From: Mariniblastus sp.
Lineage (GTDB): Bacteria > Planctomycetota > Planctomycetia > Pirellulales > Pirellulaceae
Reading direction: 5' to 3'
NCBI GenBank assembly: GCA_028823415.1
Contig: JAPKBL010000005.1
Location: 1 to 64,000, forward strand
Length of the DNA stretch: 64,000 nucleotides
A model generated the notes under the pieces. It was given only the letters and a program-made list of their open reading frames with translations, was not told the origin of the DNA and did no database searches. A program made the translations under genes and the position numbers. This document shows, in pieces, positions 45,423 to 54,286 of the stretch (position 1 is its first letter; each line of letters starts with the position of its first letter).

Positions 45423-47879
45423 ATGAGAAACGTTACTTTAGTTGCTTTGTTTTTTTGTCTTTTTTCCGGGCTTAACGGCGCCGTGGAGGCCGAGACAATT
45501 CGCGGAAAAGTCGTCGACCGGTTTGGCAGGCCTGTGGAAGGCGTCATGGTTTCTGCAATTGATGATGCACATCGAAAATGGACATCGGTCTTTTCACAGA
45601 AAGATGGTTCGTTTGAAATTGCTGATTTACGAAATGTTGATCACAATATTCGCACTCGATTGATGGGACTGGCAGATGAGTGGATCAGCGGAGTTGCGGC
45701 AGGCACCGAAGATATGGTGATCCAAACGCGTCCGGCTATCGGCGAAGAATTGGAATTGCAACGTCCGGCAAACAGTGCGTTCAGTATGCTCGATTTTGAT
45801 AATCCTCGGGACAAACTGAATTTCAAGATGATGTGCTCGTACTGCCATCAGGTAGGCACGCTTGGGTTTCGAACTCCTGAAAAACCAATTGACTGGGAAA
45901 CCATGTTGCGCCGGATGGACGGTTTTGGAGGTCTTTATCCACATACCCAGGACACCATCATCGGTCGATTGATGAATACTTATAAAGATGACGCGGTTGA
46001 TGATTGGCCAGCCTTCGTTCCTCCTCCGGCACCGACAGGGATGGCAGCGGCAGCAACGATCACGATGTGGGAAATGGACAAGCCTCTCGAAGGTTCATTC
46101 CATGACTTGGAAATAGGCCGTGATGGGAAGGTGTATGCAGTCAACATTAGCAGGCAGCGAATGATTGCGTTGGATCCCAAATCAGGCAAGCAAGACGTGA
46201 TTAAGTTTCCTGCGCGAGTGCACGCGCCCCATTCGATTGAAACCGCGAATGATGGAAGCCTATGGACGACAATGTGTGCCAGCGGAAAGATGGCTCGTTA
46301 CGACATTGAGACGGGAGAGTTTGAGGTCTACAGTAGTGCCGAGGCACCCAAGAAACGTGGTAATTATCCGCACACTCTGCGAATCAACCCGAAGGATCCT
46401 GAAGGCTTAATTTGGTACACCGATGCTGGATCGAATTCCTGTTTTTCACTCCATCCTGATACGCATGTCGTTAAGGAGTACAAATTGCTTAGTGCTGGGC
46501 AGGCGATCGGTGCTGGACGTGGAGAGTCGCGAGGGATCACGCCTTACGGGCTCGATTATTCACCAGTCGACGGCATGCTTTGGTATTCCAAACTCAATGG
46601 AAACCGGATCGGTCGAATCGATCCCAATGCGGAGGATGGTGATATTAAAGAATGGAACCCACCGTTTCGTGGACCGCGGCGTTTGCACGTTGCCCCTGAT
46701 GGAATGGTTTGGGTTCCCGGTTTTGGGTCGGGCGTGTTTGGTAAATTCGACCCCAATACTGAGTACTGGACTGTTTACGAATTGCCGGATTCTGAAAATC
46801 AAATTCCTTATGCTTTGAATGTCGACAAGGACGGAATCGTTTGGATTTGCGGTACGGGAAATGACACGATTAATCGGTTCGATCCTGTAACGGAGACATT
46901 CGTTGAGTTTCGATTACCGACACGTGTGTCTTATACACGCGAGATTGAATTTGGCGATGATGGCAGCATTTGGACGAGTACATCCGGGCCTGCGCGGCAT
47001 ATGGAGCGTGGCGTCGGGGCGGTGATTCGTATCTCGTTACCCGATGATTTGCCAGCCACGGGTGGTATTCGGTTAACACCAAAAGTTTATAAAGGCAATC
47101 ACGACATCGGCAATCTCGCCACCGCTCCAAAGGTGGAACGCAAAATGGCCCCCGAGCGAGAACAACTATACGCAAAAATCGACGCCAACCCGTTACCCGA
47201 TGCGTACAAAAAGATGCCTCACCAAAAGTGGGTCGACTCACGCCTGGCCGCCTTCCCAAAACACAAACGGAACCTCGCGGGTACGCTGTGGAACGAGTTT
47301 CGAAAGACTCATCCGGATCGCAGGAACGACGGGCAGTTCTATGTGAAGATCATCGACTACATCATCAACAACAACACGCCGGTAAAACGTCGCTTCGTGA
47401 AGAAGTGGCAACATCACTGGTTCGGCGACGCTCCGGATCGTCTGGGTAAACGAAATCTCGAACGAGGCCGCATGGTGTTCGAGCAGGCGACCTGCAGCCG
47501 CTGTCACAACATCGGGCCTGGCGAGAAGAAACTTGGGCCAGATCTAACCGAGGTTACGAAACGTTTTCGTGGATCAAAGCTATTGCAGCAAATCGTCAAG
47601 CCATCCGCTGAGATCCATAAGGATTTTCAAACTCAGATGATTCTTGGAGATGATGGTCGATTGAGGACAGGTTTAGTGGTCGAAGAAACCGAAGATGAAG
47701 TTGTCCTGATCCCCAATCTTTTGAAGCCCGACATTATCGAAAACATGAAGAAATCTTCGATTGAAGAACGTAATACGGCGGATGTTTCGACGATGCCTGC
47801 GGGATTACTGGATACTTTTTCGGTTGAAGAAATTCTTGATCTCGTCGCCTTCATTGAGTCCACTGGATCTGGCAATTGA
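45423..47879 (+). CDS. Streptogramin-lyase-like propeller with two cytochrome c sites
   Basis: The 818-residue protein has a signal peptide ending 'GAVEAE' and a carboxypeptidase-regulatory-like domain ('GKVVDRFGRPVEGVMVSA'). A first heme site C138-S-Y-C-H follows. Then comes a virginiamycin-B-lyase/NHL propeller (about 220-560) with repeats like 'NDGSLWTTMCASGKMARYD', 'YSPVDGMLWYSKLNGNRIG' and 'KDGIVWICGTGNDTINRFD'. Residues about 584-654 are the module shared with the preceding fusion protein. The C-terminus is a PVC-type cytochrome domain with C691-S-R-C-H and a 'KRFRGSKLLQQIVKPSAEIH' tail. It ends the four-gene plus-strand run. Probably a periplasmic electron-transfer or lactone/lyase protein. 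Confidence 0.85.
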   Translation: MRNVTLVALFFCLFSGLNGAVEAETIRGKVVDRFGRPVEGVMVSAIDDAHRKWTSVFSQKDGSFEIADLRNVDHNIRTRLMGLADEWISGVAAGTEDMVIQTRPAIGEELELQRPANSAFSMLDFDNPRDKLNFKMMCSYCHQVGTLGFRTPEKPIDWETMLRRMDGFGGLYPHTQDTIIGRLMNTYKDDAVDDWPAFVPPPAPTGMAAAATITMWEMDKPLEGSFHDLEIGRDGKVYAVNISRQRMIALDPKSGKQDVIKFPARVHAPHSIETANDGSLWTTMCASGKMARYDIETGEFEVYSSAEAPKKRGNYPHTLRINPKDPEGLIWYTDAGSNSCFSLHPDTHVVKEYKLLSAGQAIGAGRGESRGITPYGLDYSPVDGMLWYSKLNGNRIGRIDPNAEDGDIKEWNPPFRGPRRLHVAPDGMVWVPGFGSGVFGKFDPNTEYWTVYELPDSENQIPYALNVDKDGIVWICGTGNDTINRFDPVTETFVEFRLPTRVSYTREIEFGDDGSIWTSTSGPARHMERGVGAVIRISLPDDLPATGGIRLTPKVYKGNHDIGNLATAPKVERKMAPEREQLYAKIDANPLPDAYKKMPHQKWVDSRLAAFPKHKRNLAGTLWNEFRKTHPDRRNDGQFYVKIIDYIINNNTPVKRRFVKKWQHHWFGDAPDRLGKRNLERGRMVFEQATCSRCHNIGPGEKKLGPDLTEVTKRFRGSKLLQQIVKPSAEIHKDFQTQMILGDDGRLRTGLVVEETEDEVVLIPNLLKPDIIENMKKSSIEERNTADVSTMPAGLLDTFSVEEILDLVAFIESTGSGN

Positions 47880-47984
47880 AGCTCAGAGACCATTGGGTGC
47901 CGGGGATTACGCCAGCAGTTCCTCAACAACGTGCGCAGCTTCGACTTCCACTAACCACCGAATCCAGGAAAAATTTGTCGTCTA

Positions 47985-50900
47985 TCAATCGCTCAGGAAG
48001 CGTTTAGGAGGCTGTTCACCTTTCGGCACGATGCAAATCTCCCTTAAATCAATGAGACAATCATTAAGATGTCCCTCCGGACTCAACATGACACGTTGCA
48101 CTCCGGTCTTCAAATCTATCGTGCCGATCAATTTTTGCCGGTATTGGTCCCAAGTGCCCGTCGATTCGACATTTGAAATTATTTCAGCATTACCAAGCTC
48201 AAGGCGGTAAGAATTGTTTGCTGCCGATTTGGCAACCGCCCAGTCGAGATAGATATCATATTTGCCGGCAGCAACGATCTCCACTTTCCATTCCGCACGA
48301 TCATCTTCGCTCTGCCAAAATCCAAGGTTCCCATACCCTTGTTCATAAACAAGCGTTGGGCCGTAGACGAACGCCCGTGACGCGCGCAACCGCAGAACAC
48401 CTGACCCCTCCTCGGGTAACACCAATTGCGGTTGATTACCTTCGAATTGTTTGGGTGGCTGTCTCCGCTCAATAATATAGGCCACCAAATCGGCAAGCGC
48501 CTGTGGGTCGAGCGATGTTTCCAAACCCTGCGGCATCATTGATAAGGAGCTTCGGCGAAATCCTTCTTCTTCAATATCCTTTTTAAGCAAGGTATAGACT
48601 TCTGAATTTTGCCCTAACAGCGTGACGCTAGTGGAAGTTTCCTGCTGTAACAAGCCGGTGAATTGCCGCCCATCGGTCATAAGCACGATGTAATTATGAT
48701 ATTTATCCTCCACAGACCGCGCCGAATCAAGAATGTGGGTGGTCAGGAATTTGGGTGAAAGATCGGCCAATGCTGCAAGGTCGGGGCCAACCGCATGTCC
48801 CTGGCCAGCCAAACGGTGGCATTGAGAACACGTTTTTTCGAAATGGTGCTGGCCCTTGCCGGAGATTCCCCCTCGCCGAACGGCGGGAAGATAACGGTCA
48901 ATCACAATCTGGCGTTCAATATTATGCTGGCGTTTTAGGAGTTGGCCAGCTCGGTCGGACAAGTCAGTATTCGGATGAGCCATCAACACCTGCGAATATG
49001 CAAGATTGATGTCGGTTGGTTGTATTGTCCCCTTTTCCACCGAGTCCAAAAGCACGCGCGTGCTGACCGGCCTTTGCAAATAAAGCCCCACCAAGCGATC
49101 TCGCGTCAACGGGCCGTACTGTGGCCAACCCCCTAACACTTTTTCCAAAGGCCTGGTTTCGTTTACCCGGCCAATGCCTTGCAGCACAGATTGTTGCAAA
49201 TCGCGTGGCGTCTGTGGTAACAGAAGCGACATCGCCAAACCGATATCGTTGGTTGCAAAATCAGGGTCACAACTTAACAGGTTCAATGCCGCCGCCCTAA
49301 AATTTTGTGGCGTTTGGGGATCGATCAAGCAATCCCTCGCATGTATCCTCAAATCAGAAATCCATTGTCTTTTTTGGTCATCTAGGGTCAGCAAATCTAC
49401 CGATTGTCCATTTTCCCGCAAAACCTGATCGATATCGGCCAGCGCATTCATTTGCCAAATTTCATATTCCCCGGACCCATTTTTCATCAACAGAGCCAAT
49501 ATCCCAACAACTGAATCGAGATCTCCCAACCCAAGTGATGTGCGGATTAATGATTGCAGCGGTAAACTTTTGGCTTCTAAAATACCCTCTGTTTCGATGA
49601 CGCCAGCGAGAACATCGGCAGGCCGACTTTGGATGCTGCTAAGCGCTGCGGCGACAATATGGATATCCCCAGGGTGTTTGGCCAGAATTTTTCCGATTGT
49701 ATTTCTCGCGATTGGATGATCCATTTCTCCAAGTGAACAGGCGAGTTGTAAGACAACCTGAGGCTCTTGTTCCACTTCTTCCAGTCGCGCCAAAGCTTTG
49801 ACTATCGATTCCAGGATTTGGGGCCCAACGGCCTCGTGACTCCGCAGCAGTGTTGCATCCTCTGTCTTGTTCGTCATTCGATCCGAATTGATGAATTGTT
49901 CCGCAATACGCACAGAGTGGCGACGGACAGCCGGATGAGAATCGAGCAACCCTTCTAAAATTTGTTCCATCGCGACCGTTTCGCGACCCGCTAGAACACA
50001 AAGAGCCGCCAACCGCTGGCATGGAATTTGACTTGTAGTAAATGTGATCGCCAAACTTTTGTCGACCGCTGGATCCTTTTGCCACAGCAAAAGCCTGTGT
50101 GCAATATCTCGCTTTGTTCCGTTGGAATCGCCCAACTGATCAATCAATTGCCGTACTGAATACTTGGTCATATCGGAAATCGGCTTTGGTTTTTGTTGGC
50201 GAGGAACGATTCGATAAATGCGGCCAAGTTGGTGTCCCTCCCGCAGATCTAAACTCTTTTCAAGAACATCATCAATCCATTCGGGATGTTCAATGACCGG
50301 ACGATACATGTCGGTAATCCACAAACAACCATCTGGCCCGGTCCTTAAGGTGGTGGGGCGGAACCAGGAATCATTGCTTCGCAAAAATTCCGTATTGGTC
50401 TCGTTGGGCGGTTTCCGCGTGCTTTTTCGAACGCCGTCTTTCTTTACCACCCTTCTGTGAATGAGGTTGTGAACCGGTTCGCTGACGAACAGGTTTCCCG
50501 TGAGTGACTCCCCTAGAAAGTTGTCGCGATAAACCATTGTTCCACAGGCCGACGTGAATTGACTCGTCTGGCCCGCTGCCGGTGATTGATAACCGCTATA
50601 ATGACTAAGGATGCGACTAGCGGGAAAAAGCCCCCACTGGCCACCTCGATCGATGTGCCGCAGACTCGGCGACGTGACAAATGGATTGCGCTGCAGGTAG
50701 TGTTCATCCAGTACATACTGCATCATGGGGACGCTATTACTCGATCCCCACCAGTTTCCCCAACTGTCACGGCAACGTCCATGTTGCGTTTGCCCTGTTG
50801 TCGCCTCAATGCGGCCAGTGTCGGGCTTGATTCGCACGTCTCTCCCTTGGATATCTACCGTTTCATCGGTCTTAACAGAATGAATTTTGCCACCACTATC

Positions 50901-53222
50901 TCCATTGGCTAGGTAGACCCAATTGTCGAGTCCCCATCGCAATCCATTGACTCGATGCTGCTGATTTCCTTCGACAAATCCTGTGAACCAAGATTCGCGC
51001 AGGTCCGCACGCCCATCACCGTCGGTATCTTCGAGATACCAGACATGAGGAGCTGCCGTAATGAGCACACCGTTTCGCCAAACCATCAAATCGGTTGGGA
51101 AATTGAGCCCCTCTGCAAAGAGACTGCTGCGATCATATCGCCCATCTCCGTTGCTGTCTTCGAGAATCCGAACACGACCACCCGGCTTCCCTTTTCCGTC
51201 AACACCCAGAGGATAGTCCGCCATTTCAACGACCCAGAGGCGACCATCTGCCCCCCAATCGATCGCAACCGGGTCTTGTACCATCGGTTCAGCCGCCACC
51301 AGTTCGACTCGGAATTCGGGTGCTACCTCAATTGATCGGCGCGAAGCCTCGGGTGTTCGCGGCTCCAAGGCCTGGTCTCCCATCAAATCGGAAAAGGAAC
51401 GTCGCTCGACCAAGTCCGGCATCTGGCTGGTCGCTTCATTTTGCCACCAAACATGATTCCGGGAGACCCATGCACCATTGTTAGTTCCATTAATTACGAT
51501 AGGAGGTATGGCGCTGGAATCTGCCTGACGACCTTGCTGTGCCACACGACTCCACCCTTGCTCAAGAGAAGAGAACAAATGCAGTGAAAAATCTTTTTCA
51601 TTTGAAAAAAGGACGTCGAGATGTCCATCCTGATCGACATCGACAAATCGCATCCCGGCATCCTTGCCATTGGCATCGACCAACTCCGTCGTGGCGGGAA
51701 GACCAAACGGAAGGGGCTTCCATGTGTTTCCCTCTCGATCCCAAGACAGCACTTGGCCAGGCTTATTGCCGGCGATCAACTCACACACTCCATCATTGTC
51801 GAGATCTCTTAACCGAACACCCAGGTCACGGCCATTACGGGCCGTGAATATTGGTTTGTCATCAAGCACCAGGCCATTGAGCATGGTTGTATCTTGATTC
51901 CATTTCCCATTGGAAAAATGCCAGATACCTGCCTGCTGTTCGTTGCGGACCAATAGACTCGCATTGCCATTTTTTTGAGCAATGAAGAATTCAACACCGG
52001 CCGGTCGTGTGAGCCCGTCTGCATCGGCTCGGACAATCTGAACGGGAAAATCCGATTCGTGCCATTTCTCAGTCTCGGGATCCCATAAACGTGTTCGTTG
52101 CAGTTCCGAATTTCCAATCACAACATCGAGAAACCCATCGTTATTCAGATCGATCAAACGGACACCATTGTCTCGACCTGCGTCATCCCGCAAAGGTTGT
52201 CCAGCGAGTAGATGGTTTTCCAGACGTTGTTGATATTCGTGAAAATTCAGAAACTTGATCCGATTGCCATGTTCTTCGATGGCATGATCGATGAACTCGA
52301 TGATCTGGTCACTACTAATCCAGCCATGTGGATGAAAGACCAGAGACGTCGCCCCCTGTTTTAAAACGGTCGCATCGAGCGCAATTTTCATGTCTGCCAG
52401 AGTGCGGGGATTGTACGACTGTTGTACGTTTTGACCTTCCCAATCACTTGGGACGAGACAGGGGACTTCCCAGCACAGCCGACCGATTACGTAGGGATAC
52501 GGATAATCATCGATCGTATTTAGGTACGATGGGAAAGGAAGATAATGTCGAAAACGCGATTTGCCATCGGGTCGTGTTGCGATGTTGTCGGGCAAACTCG
52601 GATCGTCTGCAGAGAAGACGTGAAATACCGAGCTATCCATTCTGAGGAAATTACCCTCAGGTGTAGTTCGATTAAACACCTCCATCCAAAATCGTGGACT
52701 CGTCGAATTGATGGAATCACAACACGGCATCCGAAAAGCGATTGGCGAATTATTTGGAATATTCGCCATCAAGTCGACGCAACGTTCATAAGTACTGCGG
52801 GCGGTATCAAAGCTACGGTCGCGCAAGCATGGGCATGGATGGTCGATCGTGTGAACATCAAGGCTAAGACCCTGTTTGAGCCACGTCTGCAATTGCGGAT
52901 CATCGGCGTGGATAGAATTCGTCAAAATACTCAACGGCATCCGGCCATCGATCTCTGCCAAGCGATTGAGAATCGGACGCAAGAATGTTTCATAACGCGC
53001 CGTATCACGCATGTCGTCGATCGATAACACGATCACTCCTTGGACACCTTTTTCGCCCACCCACTGAGGCGTCACCAATTTGGGGAAATTACGATGAACG
53101 TAGAAAGGATCGCAGGGGTCCGAGAGATAGGCCAACCGATTTCCATCGCCTCTGACTGGCGAGAACAAAATTCCGACAACCAGGCTGGTTGAAATAACGA
53201 GCTTTGCAAAAATCTTTAACAT
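47985..53222 (-). CDS. Multidomain PVC-type heme protein: deacetylase-like, VCBS, HEAT, cytochrome c, CBM6-like
   Basis: The 1745-residue protein starts with a signal peptide. Residues about 50-340 resemble a polysaccharide deacetylase ('VIVLSIDDMRD', 'DVHTIDHPCPC', 'LVFHPHGWIS'). Three FG-GAP/VCBS-like repeats follow (about 360-600; 'GVRLIDLNNDGFLDVVIGN'). A sorbosone-dehydrogenase-like PVC heme-binding propeller comes next (about 640-1010; 'FRVELVAAEPMVQDPVAIDW'), then HEAT-type helical repeats (about 1030-1420). The cytochrome domain has C1465-S-Q-C-H and 'VGPDLAALADLSPKFL'. The tail (about 1590-1745) is a CBM6-like beta domain ('AAGKYDIYLDWAVAKSAANN'). The last three parts are a known planctomycete combination; the added deacetylase-like head is unusual. 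It converges with the preceding plus-strand gene. Confidence 0.85.
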   Translation of the reverse strand: MLKIFAKLVISTSLVVGILFSPVRGDGNRLAYLSDPCDPFYVHRNFPKLVTPQWVGEKGVQGVIVLSIDDMRDTARYETFLRPILNRLAEIDGRMPLSILTNSIHADDPQLQTWLKQGLSLDVHTIDHPCPCLRDRSFDTARSTYERCVDLMANIPNNSPIAFRMPCCDSINSTSPRFWMEVFNRTTPEGNFLRMDSSVFHVFSADDPSLPDNIATRPDGKSRFRHYLPFPSYLNTIDDYPYPYVIGRLCWEVPCLVPSDWEGQNVQQSYNPRTLADMKIALDATVLKQGATSLVFHPHGWISSDQIIEFIDHAIEEHGNRIKFLNFHEYQQRLENHLLAGQPLRDDAGRDNGVRLIDLNNDGFLDVVIGNSELQRTRLWDPETEKWHESDFPVQIVRADADGLTRPAGVEFFIAQKNGNASLLVRNEQQAGIWHFSNGKWNQDTTMLNGLVLDDKPIFTARNGRDLGVRLRDLDNDGVCELIAGNKPGQVLSWDREGNTWKPLPFGLPATTELVDANGKDAGMRFVDVDQDGHLDVLFSNEKDFSLHLFSSLEQGWSRVAQQGRQADSSAIPPIVINGTNNGAWVSRNHVWWQNEATSQMPDLVERRSFSDLMGDQALEPRTPEASRRSIEVAPEFRVELVAAEPMVQDPVAIDWGADGRLWVVEMADYPLGVDGKGKPGGRVRILEDSNGDGRYDRSSLFAEGLNFPTDLMVWRNGVLITAAPHVWYLEDTDGDGRADLRESWFTGFVEGNQQHRVNGLRWGLDNWVYLANGDSGGKIHSVKTDETVDIQGRDVRIKPDTGRIEATTGQTQHGRCRDSWGNWWGSSNSVPMMQYVLDEHYLQRNPFVTSPSLRHIDRGGQWGLFPASRILSHYSGYQSPAAGQTSQFTSACGTMVYRDNFLGESLTGNLFVSEPVHNLIHRRVVKKDGVRKSTRKPPNETNTEFLRSNDSWFRPTTLRTGPDGCLWITDMYRPVIEHPEWIDDVLEKSLDLREGHQLGRIYRIVPRQQKPKPISDMTKYSVRQLIDQLGDSNGTKRDIAHRLLLWQKDPAVDKSLAITFTTSQIPCQRLAALCVLAGRETVAMEQILEGLLDSHPAVRRHSVRIAEQFINSDRMTNKTEDATLLRSHEAVGPQILESIVKALARLEEVEQEPQVVLQLACSLGEMDHPIARNTIGKILAKHPGDIHIVAAALSSIQSRPADVLAGVIETEGILEAKSLPLQSLIRTSLGLGDLDSVVGILALLMKNGSGEYEIWQMNALADIDQVLRENGQSVDLLTLDDQKRQWISDLRIHARDCLIDPQTPQNFRAAALNLLSCDPDFATNDIGLAMSLLLPQTPRDLQQSVLQGIGRVNETRPLEKVLGGWPQYGPLTRDRLVGLYLQRPVSTRVLLDSVEKGTIQPTDINLAYSQVLMAHPNTDLSDRAGQLLKRQHNIERQIVIDRYLPAVRRGGISGKGQHHFEKTCSQCHRLAGQGHAVGPDLAALADLSPKFLTTHILDSARSVEDKYHNYIVLMTDGRQFTGLLQQETSTSVTLLGQNSEVYTLLKKDIEEEGFRRSSLSMMPQGLETSLDPQALADLVAYIIERRQPPKQFEGNQPQLVLPEEGSGVLRLRASRAFVYGPTLVYEQGYGNLGFWQSEDDRAEWKVEIVAAGKYDIYLDWAVAKSAANNSYRLELGNAEIISNVESTGTWDQYRQKLIGTIDLKTGVQRVMLSPEGHLNDCLIDLREICIVPKGEQPPKRFLSD

Positions 53223-53654
53223 GCTTGCTTATTCTCCATAGTTCTTGCGCCTTACATGGGTATCTTGTTTCAGGTTGCGAGCGCCCCTTTAGGCGTCGAC
53301 ATCACCGTGATCGCATCTTGAACAACGTCTTCAGTGTCCGGACTAAGTTCCTGCTGGTTGTGGGCGTAGCTGGCGCTTGTGGTTCTTCCCTCACCTACAA
53401 ATGAGTGAATGCAAAATAAAGCGTAACACAAAATGCAAAAAACATAGCATCCGTTTCGTGGCAATCCGCCTCGCCAGTGGGCAGCTGAAAACGGAGCCAA
53501 TGATTTTAGCCACGTGCGGGTAGTCTGACGGACAGAAGTCACAATGGATGCAGGTTGAAATCGCCCGATATCGCTCAGGTGTGCGACAGCTCTCGCGAAA
53601 CCTACCCAACGCAAGTTCGATATGACGAATTGGGGTCCGAAAGGAACCGGCCTG
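53223..53654. other. Intergenic region, no gene recognised
   Basis: These 432 bases separate two minus-strand genes. Track ORFs 53270..53614 (114 aa) and 53391..53609 have no signal, domain or ribosome site and seem accidental. No strong hairpin with a T-run was seen. Confidence 0.5.
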
Positions 53655-54059
53655 TCACCTTTGGGGGGCCCGCGTTTTCTGCAAACTTTGATAGCGGGTA
53701 AGAATCAACGGCTCCAACCGCCCGGTTACTTTGGCAAGTATTGCGGAGTCCGGAAACGCGCTGCTATCGGCCAGATGGGTAATCAGCATCTCGATCTGGG
53801 CAAGCAGTCGATCGGCTTCATCGAATGCCTTACGCGAATCTCCCTGTTTGTAGCAATTAAATATGTACCGCAATTTTGATTTGAAGTCGTCGATTGAAAC
53901 CTGATCATCATCAAAAAATCGTCTCGCATCGAATTGACAGGACCGTAGAGCGGCTTTAACGGCTGCCGTGTTTTTGGAAACGATTGATTCCTTTACATGG
54001 TCCAATTCGCTGCGCATATTAAAAACCGCAAGGATTGAATCTTGATTGGTTTTTTTCAT
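53655..54059 (-). CDS. Hypothetical helical protein
   Basis: The 134-residue protein starts at an ATG and is predicted mostly helical, with charged heptad-like stretches ('KSKLRYIFNCYKQGDSRKAF', 'EADRLLAQIEMLITHLADSS'). There is no signal peptide, membrane segment or recognised domain. It is isolated on the minus strand with more than 200 empty bases on each side. Codon pattern and length support a real gene, but the evidence is only moderate. Confidence 0.5.
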   Translation of the reverse strand: MKKTNQDSILAVFNMRSELDHVKESIVSKNTAAVKAALRSCQFDARRFFDDDQVSIDDFKSKLRYIFNCYKQGDSRKAFDEADRLLAQIEMLITHLADSSAFPDSAILAKVTGRLEPLILTRYQSLQKTRAPQR

Positions 54060-54286
54060 CGCTAGATCAGTTCACGGCCTAGGAAGGTGGATTCGCTCGT
54101 CGGGCAATACCTTCGGACTTAGAAAGACGCGATGCAACCAATTTATCCGAAAATAATTTTGCCTCTTCAGAATGGGTGATCACCAATCCAGTCTGTGATA
54201 CCGGAGTAACGAGGCGGCCAACACCGGCCTGTCTACACGAAGGGCACTAGTCGAATTGACTGAGGCAAGTTGACAGCGAACGGTAT

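Noticed and set aside
53270-53614. 114-aa minus-strand ORF in an intergenic region
   Set aside because: No signal, domain or ribosome site, and overlapping ORFs of equal quality exist.
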